A DNA stretch of 64,000 bases from Ectopseudomonas khazarica (GCF_004521985.1 NZ_SBHZ01000010.1:62001-126000); one strand, 5' to 3'; counted from the first letter of the stretch, positions 9,242 through 17,595 are shown. The notes: a model not told the origin generated them from the letters alone. Program-made: numbers and translations.

Positions 9242-10311
9242 TGGCCGATGCAGTGCTGTATTCGCACCTCGATGTGGGTGCTCCCCCATTGAAGCTGGGG
9301 ATGGTGGATTCCACCGTGAACGGGGTAGTGGGTTGGTACAACCTACTGTACCCCTGCCTGGTCACCGGCTATGGCTCCGGCGCCAACGCAAAGCCGGGAC
9401 AGGGGTGGACGCTCATTCATGCCAACCTGCCCAACCACTTCACCCTGAAGTCACCGGATGGGGTGTACTACAGTTTCGGGAAAGGCCCGGGCGTCACTTA
9501 TGCGTATGCGCCTAAAACCCAGCTCTTTCTCTCGGAGCTGGTGACCGATGCAACTGTATTTCCTCCGGTAGGGACGAATGTCCGCTCTTATCACCACTCC
9601 GTGGACTATTCGTCCAACTCTGCTCGGCAATGGGTAGTTCCAGCCAGAAGTTACTCGGAAAGCATGCACAACTGGTTTGTTATCGCCCGGGGCTCCCAGG
9701 TGCATATCATCACCAACGGTGCCAGCAATTCCAGCGATGGTATGAGTGGGTACGGGGATACTCCGGGCGCGTCCTACGGCTATTACGGGACAAATTACTT
9801 CTTCGGAAACTTCTTGTTCCCAGACCCGGATATCCCCAAATCTGGCCCAGGAAATCACATGGCCTTGGGTGGTTCATATGAAGGTAGCGCTCAGAATTTT
9901 AGTTCTGAGGCTAATGGCGGCTACACACTTCAATATGGCACGCGATTGCGTAACCCTTTTACAGGCGCAGTCGAAACAGCACTGATGCCCACCATCCAGG
10001 CGTATTGCAGTCTTCCTACGGGTTACCAAGGCAGCAAGCTAGGGGTGCCGGCTTATGCACCTGACATGCAGTTGTGCCCTCATCACGTTTATGACCCTGT
10101 TCTCGGCTATATCGCCAGGCTGCCTGGGATTCTTCGCGATGAGTATTACAGCCATCGTAATGCGGCAGAGGTAAGTCGTGCGTTGGGTAAGGGCGGAACA
10201 CTTGCAGGGTGCCTGATCCCTTTCGATTACGGCGGCGATCCGATGTACATGATCCCTACCCAATGGGGTACGTCTTTCTTCTGCCTGAAAGAGAAATTCT
10301 GGAATGCTTAA
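9241..10311 (+). CDS. Phage tail-associated protein, possible adhesin
   Basis: This 356-residue protein has its ATG overlapping the previous stop by one base, with GTGGAG (9225-9230) as ribosome site. It is very rich in Tyr, Gly, Ser and Asn (for example SYGYYGTNYFFG) and clearly AT-richer than the genes on both sides. It has no signal peptide. Tyr/Gly/Asn-rich composition and its place after the large tail protein suggest a surface-exposed tail or receptor-contact protein. The abrupt base-composition change suggests the gene was exchanged by recombination. The family is not recognised. Confidence 0.6.
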   Translation: MADAVLYSHLDVGAPPLKLGMVDSTVNGVVGWYNLLYPCLVTGYGSGANAKPGQGWTLIHANLPNHFTLKSPDGVYYSFGKGPGVTYAYAPKTQLFLSELVTDATVFPPVGTNVRSYHHSVDYSSNSARQWVVPARSYSESMHNWFVIARGSQVHIITNGASNSSDGMSGYGDTPGASYGYYGTNYFFGNFLFPDPDIPKSGPGNHMALGGSYEGSAQNFSSEANGGYTLQYGTRLRNPFTGAVETALMPTIQAYCSLPTGYQGSKLGVPAYAPDMQLCPHHVYDPVLGYIARLPGILRDEYYSHRNAAEVSRALGKGGTLAGCLIPFDYGGDPMYMIPTQWGTSFFCLKEKFWNA

Positions 10312-11149
10312 TTTCTGGGTGCTGGCCAAAAAGGTCATTTGGCGGCGGTCTTTTGCCGCTCCCCTTGACCCTAGATTTGGCAAGTACAAAGTGATGGGGA
10401 GCAAGGCCTTGATCGAGCTCAGGCCGAAGCTGATCTTCGTACCCATCTCCGTGGAAGTTCGTCGTGAAGGAGAACCTTCGGATCGGTGGCTGGTTACCCT
10501 CCAGCGCTCGGACACGAACCAGGCCCTGGCCAACTTCTACGACGGCGGCCCAAATCCCCAGTACCTCAGCCGGGCGGTGATCTATCGCGAGGTGCTGGCC
10601 CAAGCCTACGAGTACAGCGAGCCGCGCCTCGGCATGTCGCGCTGGCCAACCCTGAGCGAGACTGCCAACCACCTGCTGTTCAACCTGACCGAAAGCGACG
10701 GCGGCAACCAGGTACCGACGGTTGATGCTCGGCTGAAGGCTGCCGCGACGGTCGACTCGGTCTGGTCGTCGCGCGAGACGGTGATCGTCGAGCGTATGGA
10801 CGATGGGCAGTGGCGGGTGGCCGGCTACGGCCGGACACCCGATGACGGCCTGGGCGACATCGATCTGAAAGTCACCACGTCCGGGACGGTTTACGCGATC
10901 GCGCTGGATGACTTCGGCGTTACCTTCGTGCCGGGCCTAGCCGTGGCGGTTGGTGATCGCGTTCGCCCCGCGGCCTTTGGCGGCTGGGTGTATGAGGTGA
11001 CCGAGGCGGGTGAGCTGCCAGCTGCTGAACCGGAGTGGTGGCCAGCTGTAGGTGAAAACCCATCGCGCCCGCTGGGAACTGCGCGAGCGATCGCCGTGCG
11101 CTATTACCGGCCGTTGGCCCATGGCCCGGTGCCTGTCGAGAGAATCTGA
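10304..11149 (+). CDS. Phage tail protein
   Basis: This 281-residue protein overlaps the preceding gene by 8 bases and the following gene by one (TGATG), so the cluster is translationally coupled. The first 60 residues are basic and hydrophobic. The C-terminal part contains a short Gly-Trp-Val-Tyr-Glu segment followed by PEWW, resembling the small carbohydrate-binding or fibre-attachment modules often found in phage tails. A tail-tip or fibre-connector role is inferred. No enzymatic residues are visible. Confidence 0.55.
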   Translation: MLNFWVLAKKVIWRRSFAAPLDPRFGKYKVMGSKALIELRPKLIFVPISVEVRREGEPSDRWLVTLQRSDTNQALANFYDGGPNPQYLSRAVIYREVLAQAYEYSEPRLGMSRWPTLSETANHLLFNLTESDGGNQVPTVDARLKAAATVDSVWSSRETVIVERMDDGQWRVAGYGRTPDDGLGDIDLKVTTSGTVYAIALDDFGVTFVPGLAVAVGDRVRPAAFGGWVYEVTEAGELPAAEPEWWPAVGENPSRPLGTARAIAVRYYRPLAHGPVPVERI

Positions 11150-12921
11150 TGCTTGCAATCACTGTTGGTGGTGGCTGGGGTCGTGCGGCTGCAGCCGATC
11201 GCCAGGGCGCGCCTATACCTTGGGGAGCGACCCGGGCGGCTGACCTCGGCGCCGGTGCGCGGTGGGAGATCGCCAGCGTTCAGGACGGCGCCGACCAGGG
11301 CGCGGCCTGGGCGATGGTGCCCGCGGCAGACTTGTCGCGCGCTTCGGCGTGGCTCGAGGCCGCGCGCCGCGATGGCGCCGTGCAGCGATCGCCCTGGGTG
11401 GATGTGCCGCGCAAGGATGCGCTGCTCGACGTGGGCTGGGATCACACCATACGGCCCGTGGAGCTCGGGCTGCGGCTGATCTACAACCCGATGCCCGCGC
11501 GCAAGGAGCTGCTGCTGAGCGTGGGCGTGCGGCGGGTGAATGAGTTCGGCCCGCGGTATGACGCGGCCACTGCTCTGCAGGACAGCCTCTATGTGCCAGG
11601 CACTGGCCCGCTGGTGTTCTCGTTCGGCGGGCGGCCGTACTTCCCGTCGACGGCACCGCAGATGTACTTCGACTTTCGGTACGAGCCTGAAACGCGACGG
11701 ATTCAGCCGGCCGACACCGGCAGCATTGCGGTGCGGTGGTCGACTGCGCGGCGCCTGAACCTCGGGTATCGGGTGCCCTGGGGCAAGGCGCGGGTGCTGG
11801 ATGGCGCGCTCACTGGCATCGAATACGTGGACTACCCCGGGCCGGTGAAGCCGATACCGGTGCCGCCACCCGATCCCACCATTCTGGATACCTACATGAT
11901 TGCCAATACCGTCAACCTGGTGGTGCTGCCTTCGCGCACGCCGCTCGAGGCGAAGAACCTGCGCGTCAGCCTGGATGCCGACAGCTTCAGCTGGAAGTTC
12001 AGCGCGGACATTTTCACTCAGGCGGCGCTGAACCTCGTTCGCCCTGGGGTCGATGGCCAGCGCGAGGTAGAGCTGGATATCAATGGCTGGCGGTGGATCC
12101 TCATCATCGAGCGCTACAGCCGGCAGCTGAAGTTTCCGACCGAGGCCTACAGCATCACCGGCGCCACCCGCACTCAGCTGCTGGCCGAGCCGTACGCGCC
12201 GCTGCGCACCTCGCTGAACAGCGCGCCGATCACGGCGCGCCAGGTGGCCGACAATGAGCTACTGAATACCGGCTTCACCATCGAGTGGGACGCCGAGAAC
12301 GTCGGCCCCCGTGACTGGACGTTCCCGGCCGGCGCGCTGAGTTACCAGAGCCAGACGCCGATGCAGGTGATCGCTCGAATCGCCGAGACGGTGGGCGCCA
12401 TCGTCCGACCCGCCCGCGACAGCGACACGCTCGAAGTACGGCCACGCTACGTTGTGCCGCCTTGGGAGTGGGGCGCGACGGATGCGCCGGTCGACCGCAT
12501 CATTCCGCCGGCGATGCTCACCCAGCTCGATGGCGAGTGGACGCCGCAGCCGGCCTGGAACGCTTGCTACGTGTCGGGCACCAGTCACGGCGTGTCGATG
12601 CTGGTCCGCCGGGCAGGGACTGGCGGTGACAACCCGGCGCCGGACGTCTTCGACGACTGGATCACGGGCGAGGAGGCGAACCGCGCCCGCGGCGTGCATG
12701 AGCTGGCCAAGGGCGGTGACATCGAGATCGTCGGCTTCCGCCTCCCGCTGTTCCACGCGAGTGATGACCACGGCGTCGGCCTGGTGCTGCCCGGCATGCT
12801 CTGCCGCGTGCCGGAGCCTTCCGGCTCCTGGCATGGCGCCTGCCTGTCCACCGAGATCAGTGCCGAGGGCACTGGCGCCGTTCGCGTTGCGCAGAACCTG
12901 AAGCTGGAGAGGCACTACTGA
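11149..12921 (+). CDS. Phage tail tip / baseplate hub-like protein (putative)
   Basis: This 590-residue protein starts within the previous stop (TGATG) and ends the same way into the next gene. The second half (about residues 250-590) has an organisation reminiscent of hub proteins: a strand-rich domain with repeated RQ, then a segment with QTPMQVIARIAETVGA, which resembles the helix-containing part of gp27/gpD-like hubs. The N-terminal half is a separate domain. Hub function is inferred from this resemblance and from position at the end of the tail operon. Confidence 0.55.
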   Translation: MLAITVGGGWGRAAAADRQGAPIPWGATRAADLGAGARWEIASVQDGADQGAAWAMVPAADLSRASAWLEAARRDGAVQRSPWVDVPRKDALLDVGWDHTIRPVELGLRLIYNPMPARKELLLSVGVRRVNEFGPRYDAATALQDSLYVPGTGPLVFSFGGRPYFPSTAPQMYFDFRYEPETRRIQPADTGSIAVRWSTARRLNLGYRVPWGKARVLDGALTGIEYVDYPGPVKPIPVPPPDPTILDTYMIANTVNLVVLPSRTPLEAKNLRVSLDADSFSWKFSADIFTQAALNLVRPGVDGQREVELDINGWRWILIIERYSRQLKFPTEAYSITGATRTQLLAEPYAPLRTSLNSAPITARQVADNELLNTGFTIEWDAENVGPRDWTFPAGALSYQSQTPMQVIARIAETVGAIVRPARDSDTLEVRPRYVVPPWEWGATDAPVDRIIPPAMLTQLDGEWTPQPAWNACYVSGTSHGVSMLVRRAGTGGDNPAPDVFDDWITGEEANRARGVHELAKGGDIEIVGFRLPLFHASDDHGVGLVLPGMLCRVPEPSGSWHGACLSTEISAEGTGAVRVAQNLKLERHY

Positions 12922-13157
12922 TGGCCACCGTGAACCCTTGGAAGCGCTTCATCGGGCTGCTGCCCGGCGGCGTGCGCACGGTTGCTATCGTGCGCAGCAT
13001 CGACACCATCGCCGGCATCAGCACCGTGGAGCTACGCACGGGCACCCGCATCGCTGTGCGCGGCGTGGATGTGCCCAGTGGCAGCAAGGCCTATATCGCA
13101 GACGGCACGATCACCGGGCCGGCGCCTAACTTGCCGCATCTGGATGTAGATGTTTGA
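12921..13157 (+). CDS. Small phage tail-end protein
   Basis: This 78-residue protein overlaps the hub-like gene by TGATG. The central part (IDTIAGISTVELRTGTRIAVRG) looks like a small beta-barrel, ending in GPAPNLPHLDVDV. It is the last gene of the rightward tail block before the leftward HEPN gene. Its function is unknown; tight coupling suggests a structural or assembly partner of the upstream protein. Confidence 0.6.
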   Translation: MATVNPWKRFIGLLPGGVRTVAIVRSIDTIAGISTVELRTGTRIAVRGVDVPSGSKAYIADGTITGPAPNLPHLDVDV

Positions 13158-13218
13158 CAGCCATGTTTACTCGAAGCCAGGCATTCAGGAAACTTCTCGG
13201 GAAAGCAGCCCAGACGGG

Positions 13219-14265
13219 CTATTCGTGCTCGTTCTGGTAGTACGAGTCTTCCATGGCGCAGCGTTCGCATAGTGTTGCTCCGCGGTGCGCCTCTTGCTCG
13301 TCTATAGGGCGTTCGCAGTTAGTGCATTTGGGCCAGTGTGTAATTTGGCCGCACCAGTAACAGCTGGACTCACTCAAAAGTAGCATGTGCACATGGCAAA
13401 AGTTGCACTCTTGGACTTCATCCTCGCCATAGCTTCGAAACGGATCTTCATGGATATCTGAAAAATTCTCTGAGAGAAAGTCTGAGGCTGACTCTGTTTG
13501 CCCACATGCAAAGCAAGTAAGTCTGAATTCGGATGAATTTATTGATACCTCGTTTGCTACGTCTTCGGGGTGGGGCCTCAATAGTGGGGAATAGCAGGCG
13601 TTGCAATTGCATGTTTTAAGAAACTCTAACGCTGCGAGTGGGTAGCTTATTCTTTCCCATTCCTCGGCAATTTGATCCTCGCAATCCTTAAATAGCTCAT
13701 GCGCGGTGAGCATTGTTGTCCAGGCTTCGCCGAGTAGGGCACTAGGCGATTCATGCAGCTCGTCAGTGATGAATTTTTTTAACATCGGAAACAGTGCAGA
13801 TATCGAGGCCTGAATTATGGTGACTGGGTGAGTTGGATGAAGATGCTCCAAGTCGTTCCTATAACCTCGCAGGGGGGCTAAGGCGCCCCAATCGTGATAA
13901 ATGTTCAGGCTTTCGAGCCGGTCCTTGATCGTGTTTGAATCAATTGTGTTTTTCCCATTTGGTGTCGGCATCCAATTCACATTGCCATCTTCCGCCACCC
14001 TGGGAAGCACATGTGTATGCACGAATATTAGCGACTTCGCAGACTCAGGTGTTTTAGCGAGAGATGCGATTTTGTATTTGAATAGTAAAAGTATTCCAGC
14101 GTAGATGTTTCTGGCGGCGGATATGCAGCGCTCTGGTCTTTTTTTATCTCTACTTGTGATGTAGTCCTCCACACCAAGTTGGATTGATGTAACTGCGTTT
14201 CTAAGAAGCTCTTCAACTTTAAAGCCAGTCTCTGAATTTTTCTTCGCCTTTGCGCCCCTTGGCAT
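13219..14265 (-). CDS. HEPN-motif protein with zinc-ribbon knuckles, candidate RNase/defence protein
   Basis: The start is placed at 14265, with AAGGAAAG just upstream on the minus strand; a longer frame to 14436 lacks a ribosome site. The product is 348 residues. Residues about 15-165 are helical and contain R136-N-D-L-E-H141, which fits the RNxxxH form of the HEPN ribonuclease motif. The C-terminal part carries six CxxC pairs (221/224, 251/254, 287/290, 302/305, 314/317, 333/336), enough for about three zinc ribbons. The gene runs against the late operon between tail and lysis genes and is AT-rich, as expected of a moron. HEPN RNases are common in abortive infection and toxin systems. The RNase and defence roles are inferred. 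Confidence 0.75.
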   Translation of the reverse strand: MPRGAKAKKNSETGFKVEELLRNAVTSIQLGVEDYITSRDKKRPERCISAARNIYAGILLLFKYKIASLAKTPESAKSLIFVHTHVLPRVAEDGNVNWMPTPNGKNTIDSNTIKDRLESLNIYHDWGALAPLRGYRNDLEHLHPTHPVTIIQASISALFPMLKKFITDELHESPSALLGEAWTTMLTAHELFKDCEDQIAEEWERISYPLAALEFLKTCNCNACYSPLLRPHPEDVANEVSINSSEFRLTCFACGQTESASDFLSENFSDIHEDPFRSYGEDEVQECNFCHVHMLLLSESSCYWCGQITHWPKCTNCERPIDEQEAHRGATLCERCAMEDSYYQNEHE

Positions 14266-14434
14266 TGTCTTTCCTTTTTTATCTTGATGGCAGTGAGTGG
14301 TTTGCGCCCTTAGTAAATATATAAGGAGCAGTTTCGAAAGGGAATCGCGGCGGTCGAGTGCTCGCCGCCGCAGAAAATTGTCACCAAACCAACATAGCCC
14401 ACCCCCAAGTAAATTTTTCACCCGGAGAAATCGC

Positions 14435-14962
14435 ATGACCTTGAACGAGATCCGCCTCGGGCCTTTGGCCCAGGCGCTCGCGCTGCTGCCTGCGCGTATG
14501 AAAAGTGACGCCGCTGAGATTCAGGTGCTGGCCACCACCCAGCAGGAATCGCCGAACCGCGAGCAGTGCCAGCTGCCGATCCGGCCGGGCAAATGCGGGC
14601 CGGCCCGTGGCATCGCCCAGTTCGAGCTTGGCGGTGGCGTTCGCGGTGTGCTGCACCACCCAGCATCGCGCCCGCACGTACTCGCCGTCTGTGCTGCTTT
14701 GGGCATCGAGCCCACCGAACGGGCCATCTTCGACGCGCTCCCTACCCAGGATGACGTGCTGGATTGCGCGCTGGCCCGGCTACTGTATTGGACAGACTTG
14801 CGGCCGCTGCCGGCCGTGGGTGATGTAGCCGGCGCGTGGGAGTACTACCTGCGCAATTGGCGGCCTGGTGCTTATACGCGTGGTTCGGCTGTTCAGCGCG
14901 ATCAGTTGCGCAAGAAGTGGACGGTGAACTATGCCCTGGCCATGCAGGCGGTGACGCAGTGA
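14435..14962 (+). CDS. Lysozyme-like endolysin (putative)
   Basis: The ATG at 14435 is preceded by GGAGA (14424-14428); the longer frame from 14297 has no ribosome site. The product is 175 residues. Residues 31-75 resemble a lysozyme-fold glycosidase: a helix with QQES (Glu38 as candidate acid) followed by GPARGIAQFE and a Gly-rich GGGVRGVLHH. There is no signal peptide or N-terminal anchor. The following genes are spanins, which supports a lysis-cassette role in peptidoglycan cleavage at the end of the lytic cycle. The exact enzyme class is not established. Confidence 0.7.
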   Translation: MTLNEIRLGPLAQALALLPARMKSDAAEIQVLATTQQESPNREQCQLPIRPGKCGPARGIAQFELGGGVRGVLHHPASRPHVLAVCAALGIEPTERAIFDALPTQDDVLDCALARLLYWTDLRPLPAVGDVAGAWEYYLRNWRPGAYTRGSAVQRDQLRKKWTVNYALAMQAVTQ

Positions 14963-15429
14963 TTCCGGTTCAGTACCAGCTGGTCGCCAAGGCGGCCGGC
15001 GTTCTGGTGCTCATGGCCGCCGCTGCCGGTGTCGTCTGGTGGGGCATGGCCCCGCGTATCGCCATCGAGGATCAACGAGCGGGCCGGGCAGAGCAGCAGC
15101 TGGCTGACGCCCAGGCCATGATCGAGCTGCAGGCCGGCGTGCTGGCTCAGCAGCAACACCAGCTTGGCCAGCTCGCCGACGTCGACCGCCGGATCCAGCA
15201 GCTTGGCCAGACCATCAACCGCAATCAAGCCGCGCAGTCGGCTGCCCTCGAGGAGCTCAAACGCAATGATCAAGCCGTGGCTGTATATCTGTCTGGTGCT
15301 GTCCCTGGCGACCTTGGCCAGCTGTACGCGCGCCCCGAAACCACCGACCCCGCCGCCTACCGCGGCGCGCATGGAGTGCAGTCTGGTGCCGTGCCGGCTG
15401 CCGGGCCGCCAGGCGCTGGTGGTGAATGA
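14959..15429 (+). CDS. Inner-membrane spanin (Rz-like)
   Basis: A GTG start overlaps the endolysin stop (GTGA at 14959-14962). The 156-residue product has one N-terminal membrane segment (about residues 8-28) with a short cytoplasmic tip. A long Ala/Gln/Leu-rich coiled coil in the periplasm follows (about 40-115), then a Pro/Gly-rich end. This is the i-spanin layout. The o-spanin gene is nested in another frame within it, as in lambda Rz/Rz1. Together they fuse inner and outer membranes in the last lysis step. Confidence 0.85.
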   Translation: MIPVQYQLVAKAAGVLVLMAAAAGVVWWGMAPRIAIEDQRAGRAEQQLADAQAMIELQAGVLAQQQHQLGQLADVDRRIQQLGQTINRNQAAQSAALEELKRNDQAVAVYLSGAVPGDLGQLYARPETTDPAAYRGAHGVQSGAVPAAGPPGAGGE

Positions 15430-15532
15430 CGACTGGCGGCGCGCCGTCGACGAGCTGGAGTACGAACTGGGGCAGTGCAGCACCCAGGTGATTGCGTGCA
15501 TCGAGCGTCAGGCCGCGCAGCGGCCCCAATGA
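15266..15532 (+). CDS. Outer-membrane spanin lipoprotein (Rz1-like)
   Basis: The ATG at 15266 follows GAGGAG (15250-15255) inside the i-spanin gene. The 88-residue product has a lipoprotein signal ending LASC (Cys20), then a Pro-rich stretch (PKPPTPPP), then a short helical C-terminus. It extends 103 bases beyond the i-spanin stop, so the pair is partly embedded. The mature lipoprotein would sit in the outer membrane and bind the i-spanin C-terminus. Confidence 0.88.
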   Translation: MIKPWLYICLVLSLATLASCTRAPKPPTPPPTAARMECSLVPCRLPGRQALVVNDDWRRAVDELEYELGQCSTQVIACIERQAAQRPQ

Positions 15533-15650
15533 AAGAGAGGCGACGAGCCCGGGTGCGCCAACACCCAGGCTCGACACCTGACCCGCAGAACGTCCCTGCA
15601 AGCCAAGCCAAGGCCTCCGCCTCGTGCACGAAGCGCGGCGAGCCTAGCAC

Positions 15651-15666
15651 CTGTTTATCTATACAG
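15651..15666 (+). promoter_or_regulatory. LexA (SOS) box upstream of the Dam methylase gene
   Basis: CTGTTTATCTATACAG matches the CTGT-N8-ACAG LexA consensus, with 14 of 16 bases equal to CTGTATATATATACAG. It ends 16 bases before the methylase ATG, so LexA binding would block transcription or initiation there. DNA damage and prophage induction are expected to raise methylase expression. Confidence 0.8.
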
Positions 15667-15682
15667 TAAAGGTTTGCACTCA

Positions 15683-16477
15683 ATGACCAACCCGATCATC
15701 CCCTGGATGGGCGGCAAGCGCCGTCTTGCCGACCGTCTCATCCCGCTTTTCCCGCCCCATGAATGCTATGTCGAGGTGTTCGCCGGGGGCGCGGCCCTGT
15801 TCTTCATGCGCCCGCAGCCGGCCCCGGTCGAGGTGCTGAACGACATCAACGGCGATCTGGTGTCGCTTTATCGCGTTGTCCAAAACCACCTCGAGGAATT
15901 CGTGCGCCAGTTCAAGTGGGCGCTCACCAGCCGCCAGCTGTTCGAGTGGCACAAGGTCGCCCGGCCGGAGACGCTGACCGACATCCAGCGCGCCGCGCGC
16001 TTCTTCTACCTGCAGCACAATGCCTTCGGCGGCAAGGTGTCAGGGCAGACGTTCGGCACGGCCACCACCGCCCCAGGCTTCAGCGTGATGCGCATCGAAG
16101 AAAACCTCACGGCAGCCTGGCAGCGCCTGGCCGGCACCTACGTTGAGAACCTGGGCTGGCTGGAATGCGCCGAGCGGTACGACCGCGCCCACACCTTTCA
16201 CTACATGGATCCGCCGTACTGGAAAACCGAGGGCTACGGCGTGGGCTTCCCGTTCGAAGAGTACGAGCGGATGGCCGCCTTCATGCGGCGCTGCAAGGGG
16301 AAAGTGATGGTAAGCATCAACGATCATCCCGACATCCGCCGTGCGTTCGATGGCTTCCACATGGAGCAGTTGGATATCAGGTACAGCTGCACGAACCAGC
16401 GGCAGGGGCTTGCCGAAAAGACCGGCGAGCTGGTGATCATGAACTGGGAGCCGGCGGCGCTCGGCGGGCTGTTCTAG
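15683..16477 (+). CDS. dam: Orphan DNA adenine N6-methyltransferase (Dam / D12 class)
   Basis: The ATG at 15683 is used; a TTG at 15674 overlaps the likely ribosome site (TAAAGG). The 264-residue product has an N-terminal PWMGGK segment, the AdoMet-binding motif FAGGAALF (33-40) and the catalytic DPPY (176-179) in the order of the D12/Dam family. It would methylate the exocyclic amine of adenine, probably in a short palindrome such as GATC, though specificity cannot be read from sequence. No restriction endonuclease is adjacent, so it is an orphan, probably protecting phage DNA or altering regulation. An SOS box lies just upstream. Confidence 0.9.
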   Translation: MTNPIIPWMGGKRRLADRLIPLFPPHECYVEVFAGGAALFFMRPQPAPVEVLNDINGDLVSLYRVVQNHLEEFVRQFKWALTSRQLFEWHKVARPETLTDIQRAARFFYLQHNAFGGKVSGQTFGTATTAPGFSVMRIEENLTAAWQRLAGTYVENLGWLECAERYDRAHTFHYMDPPYWKTEGYGVGFPFEEYERMAAFMRRCKGKVMVSINDHPDIRRAFDGFHMEQLDIRYSCTNQRQGLAEKTGELVIMNWEPAALGGLF

Positions 16478-16520
16478 TTGAGCAGGGCGTATACTGCTTT
16501 CTTTTCGTGAGGGGCAGCTC

Positions 16521-16790
16521 ATGCTCGTAATCACCGGTCCGAAATGGGGCCTGGCGCTTGAGAAGCACCTCGGCACGCAGCAAGGTGTGTCGATCTGGGA
16601 GTTTCACCGGACGGCATCCTCTGTCGCGCGTGACCAGGGGCGGCGGGTCTACCGGCATGCGCGCATCAAGCCAGCCGAGCCAAAAGACGGCCAGCAGGTT
16701 GAGGTGACGTTGATGCTGACGGCGACATCACCCGAGGCTGACTGGGTCTCTCTCGGCATGGCGACTGCCCTCAACGTCGATACGCTGTGA
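16521..16790 (+). CDS. Small hypothetical prophage protein
   Basis: This 89-residue protein has GAGGGG (16509-16514) as ribosome site. It is mostly beta-rich and hydrophilic, without membrane segment or cysteine motif, and ends 9 bases before the convergent SRAP gene stop. A TATACT hexamer at 16490 could serve as -10, but no good -35 is seen. It lies inside the SOS-associated accessory block, so a stress-linked role is possible. The family is not recognised. Confidence 0.6.
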   Translation: MLVITGPKWGLALEKHLGTQQGVSIWEFHRTASSVARDQGRRVYRHARIKPAEPKDGQQVEVTLMLTATSPEADWVSLGMATALNVDTL

Positions 16791-16799
16791 ACGCGAGCG

Positions 16800-17495
16800 C
16801 TAGATCAGGGGATCATCGATCTTCCTGATCAGCTCCGGCCCGTGGTTTTTCACATTTCCCACGGCCTTGTTGACCGGGTACCACTCGAAGGCCTCCACGG
16901 CGGTGTCGTGGTGCCTTGCCAGATCCTCGGCCCGCTCGGGTAGTAACCCAGGCTCCAGCCACTCCCTCGCCACATCTGGCGGCAGCACCACCGGACGCCG
17001 GTCGTGGATGTCGACCATCCCCTGATCGCTCGCGGCGGTGATGATCGCAAAGCCGCCCGCGCCTTCTTCTTCGCCATGCGGGATATCGCCGATCGCGGCG
17101 AAGAACGCCGGGGCACCTCCCTTCAGTCGGATGAAATATGGCTGTTTGACCTTCGGGTTGTCTGGATCCTTCTTCCACTCGTACCAACCATCTGCCATCA
17201 CTAGAGCTCGGCCGCGTTTCCATATCGCGCTCCAGAACCTGCTGGTGGCCGCAGTCTCGATCCGTGCGTTGATCGCCGGTGGCCGCTTGCCGTCCGCCCA
17301 ATGCGGGGCGTAGCCCCATCGGGTCGAAGTCGCATGGGCGCCCTGGTCATCCTGATGAAGCAGCAGGACACGCGACTGGGGCGCGACGTTGTAGCGGGCC
17401 AGGGGCTCGTTCGACCAGTCACCCTCTAGCAACCCCAGTTGCAGCGCCTTCGCGTACTCGTCAACGGTTCGGTACTGCGTGAATCTTCCGCACAT
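16800..17495 (-). CDS. yedK: SRAP-domain protein (YedK/HMCES type)
   Basis: This 231-residue protein has the SRAP residues in place: Cys2 (MCGR, exposed after Met removal), Asn76 in AINAR, Glu106 in GWYEW and His164 in DIHDRRP. SRAP proteins form a thiazolidine crosslink through Cys2 with abasic sites in single-stranded DNA, protecting them from strand breakage. The ribosome site GGAGGG precedes the start. The gene diverges from umuDC across a LexA box, so both may be SOS-controlled. A host-type copy in a prophage suggests a repair cargo used during replication of damaged phage or host DNA. Confidence 0.92.
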   Translation of the reverse strand: MCGRFTQYRTVDEYAKALQLGLLEGDWSNEPLARYNVAPQSRVLLLHQDDQGAHATSTRWGYAPHWADGKRPPAINARIETAATSRFWSAIWKRGRALVMADGWYEWKKDPDNPKVKQPYFIRLKGGAPAFFAAIGDIPHGEEEGAGGFAIITAASDQGMVDIHDRRPVVLPPDVAREWLEPGLLPERAEDLARHHDTAVEAFEWYPVNKAVGNVKNHGPELIRKIDDPLI

Positions 17496-17551
17496 AGAAC
17501 CCTCCGGTCGTCAGTTGGCCATCATGATTCTTTGACCACGGCTCGGGTCAT

Positions 17552-17580
17552 TTGGTATCTGTATATGCATACAGTATTAT
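17552..17580 (+). promoter_or_regulatory. umuDC promoter with LexA box in the spacer
   Basis: TTGGTA (17552-17557) and TATTAT (17575-17580) are separated by exactly 17 bases. CTGTATATGCATACAG (17559-17574), a close LexA-box match, fills that spacer. LexA would occlude RNA polymerase completely. The site is also the only clear operator between umuD and the divergent SRAP gene. Confidence 0.88.
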
Positions 17581-17595
17581 TCTCAGGTCTCTCTC

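Noticed and set aside
14265..14436. N-terminal extension of the HEPN gene
   Set aside because: The extra 57 residues lack a ribosome site, and the internal ATG at 14265 has a strong one.
16466..16495. Second SOS box before the 89-residue gene
   Set aside because: CTGTTC and AGCAG elements occur, but the spacing is one base too long and the match is poor.
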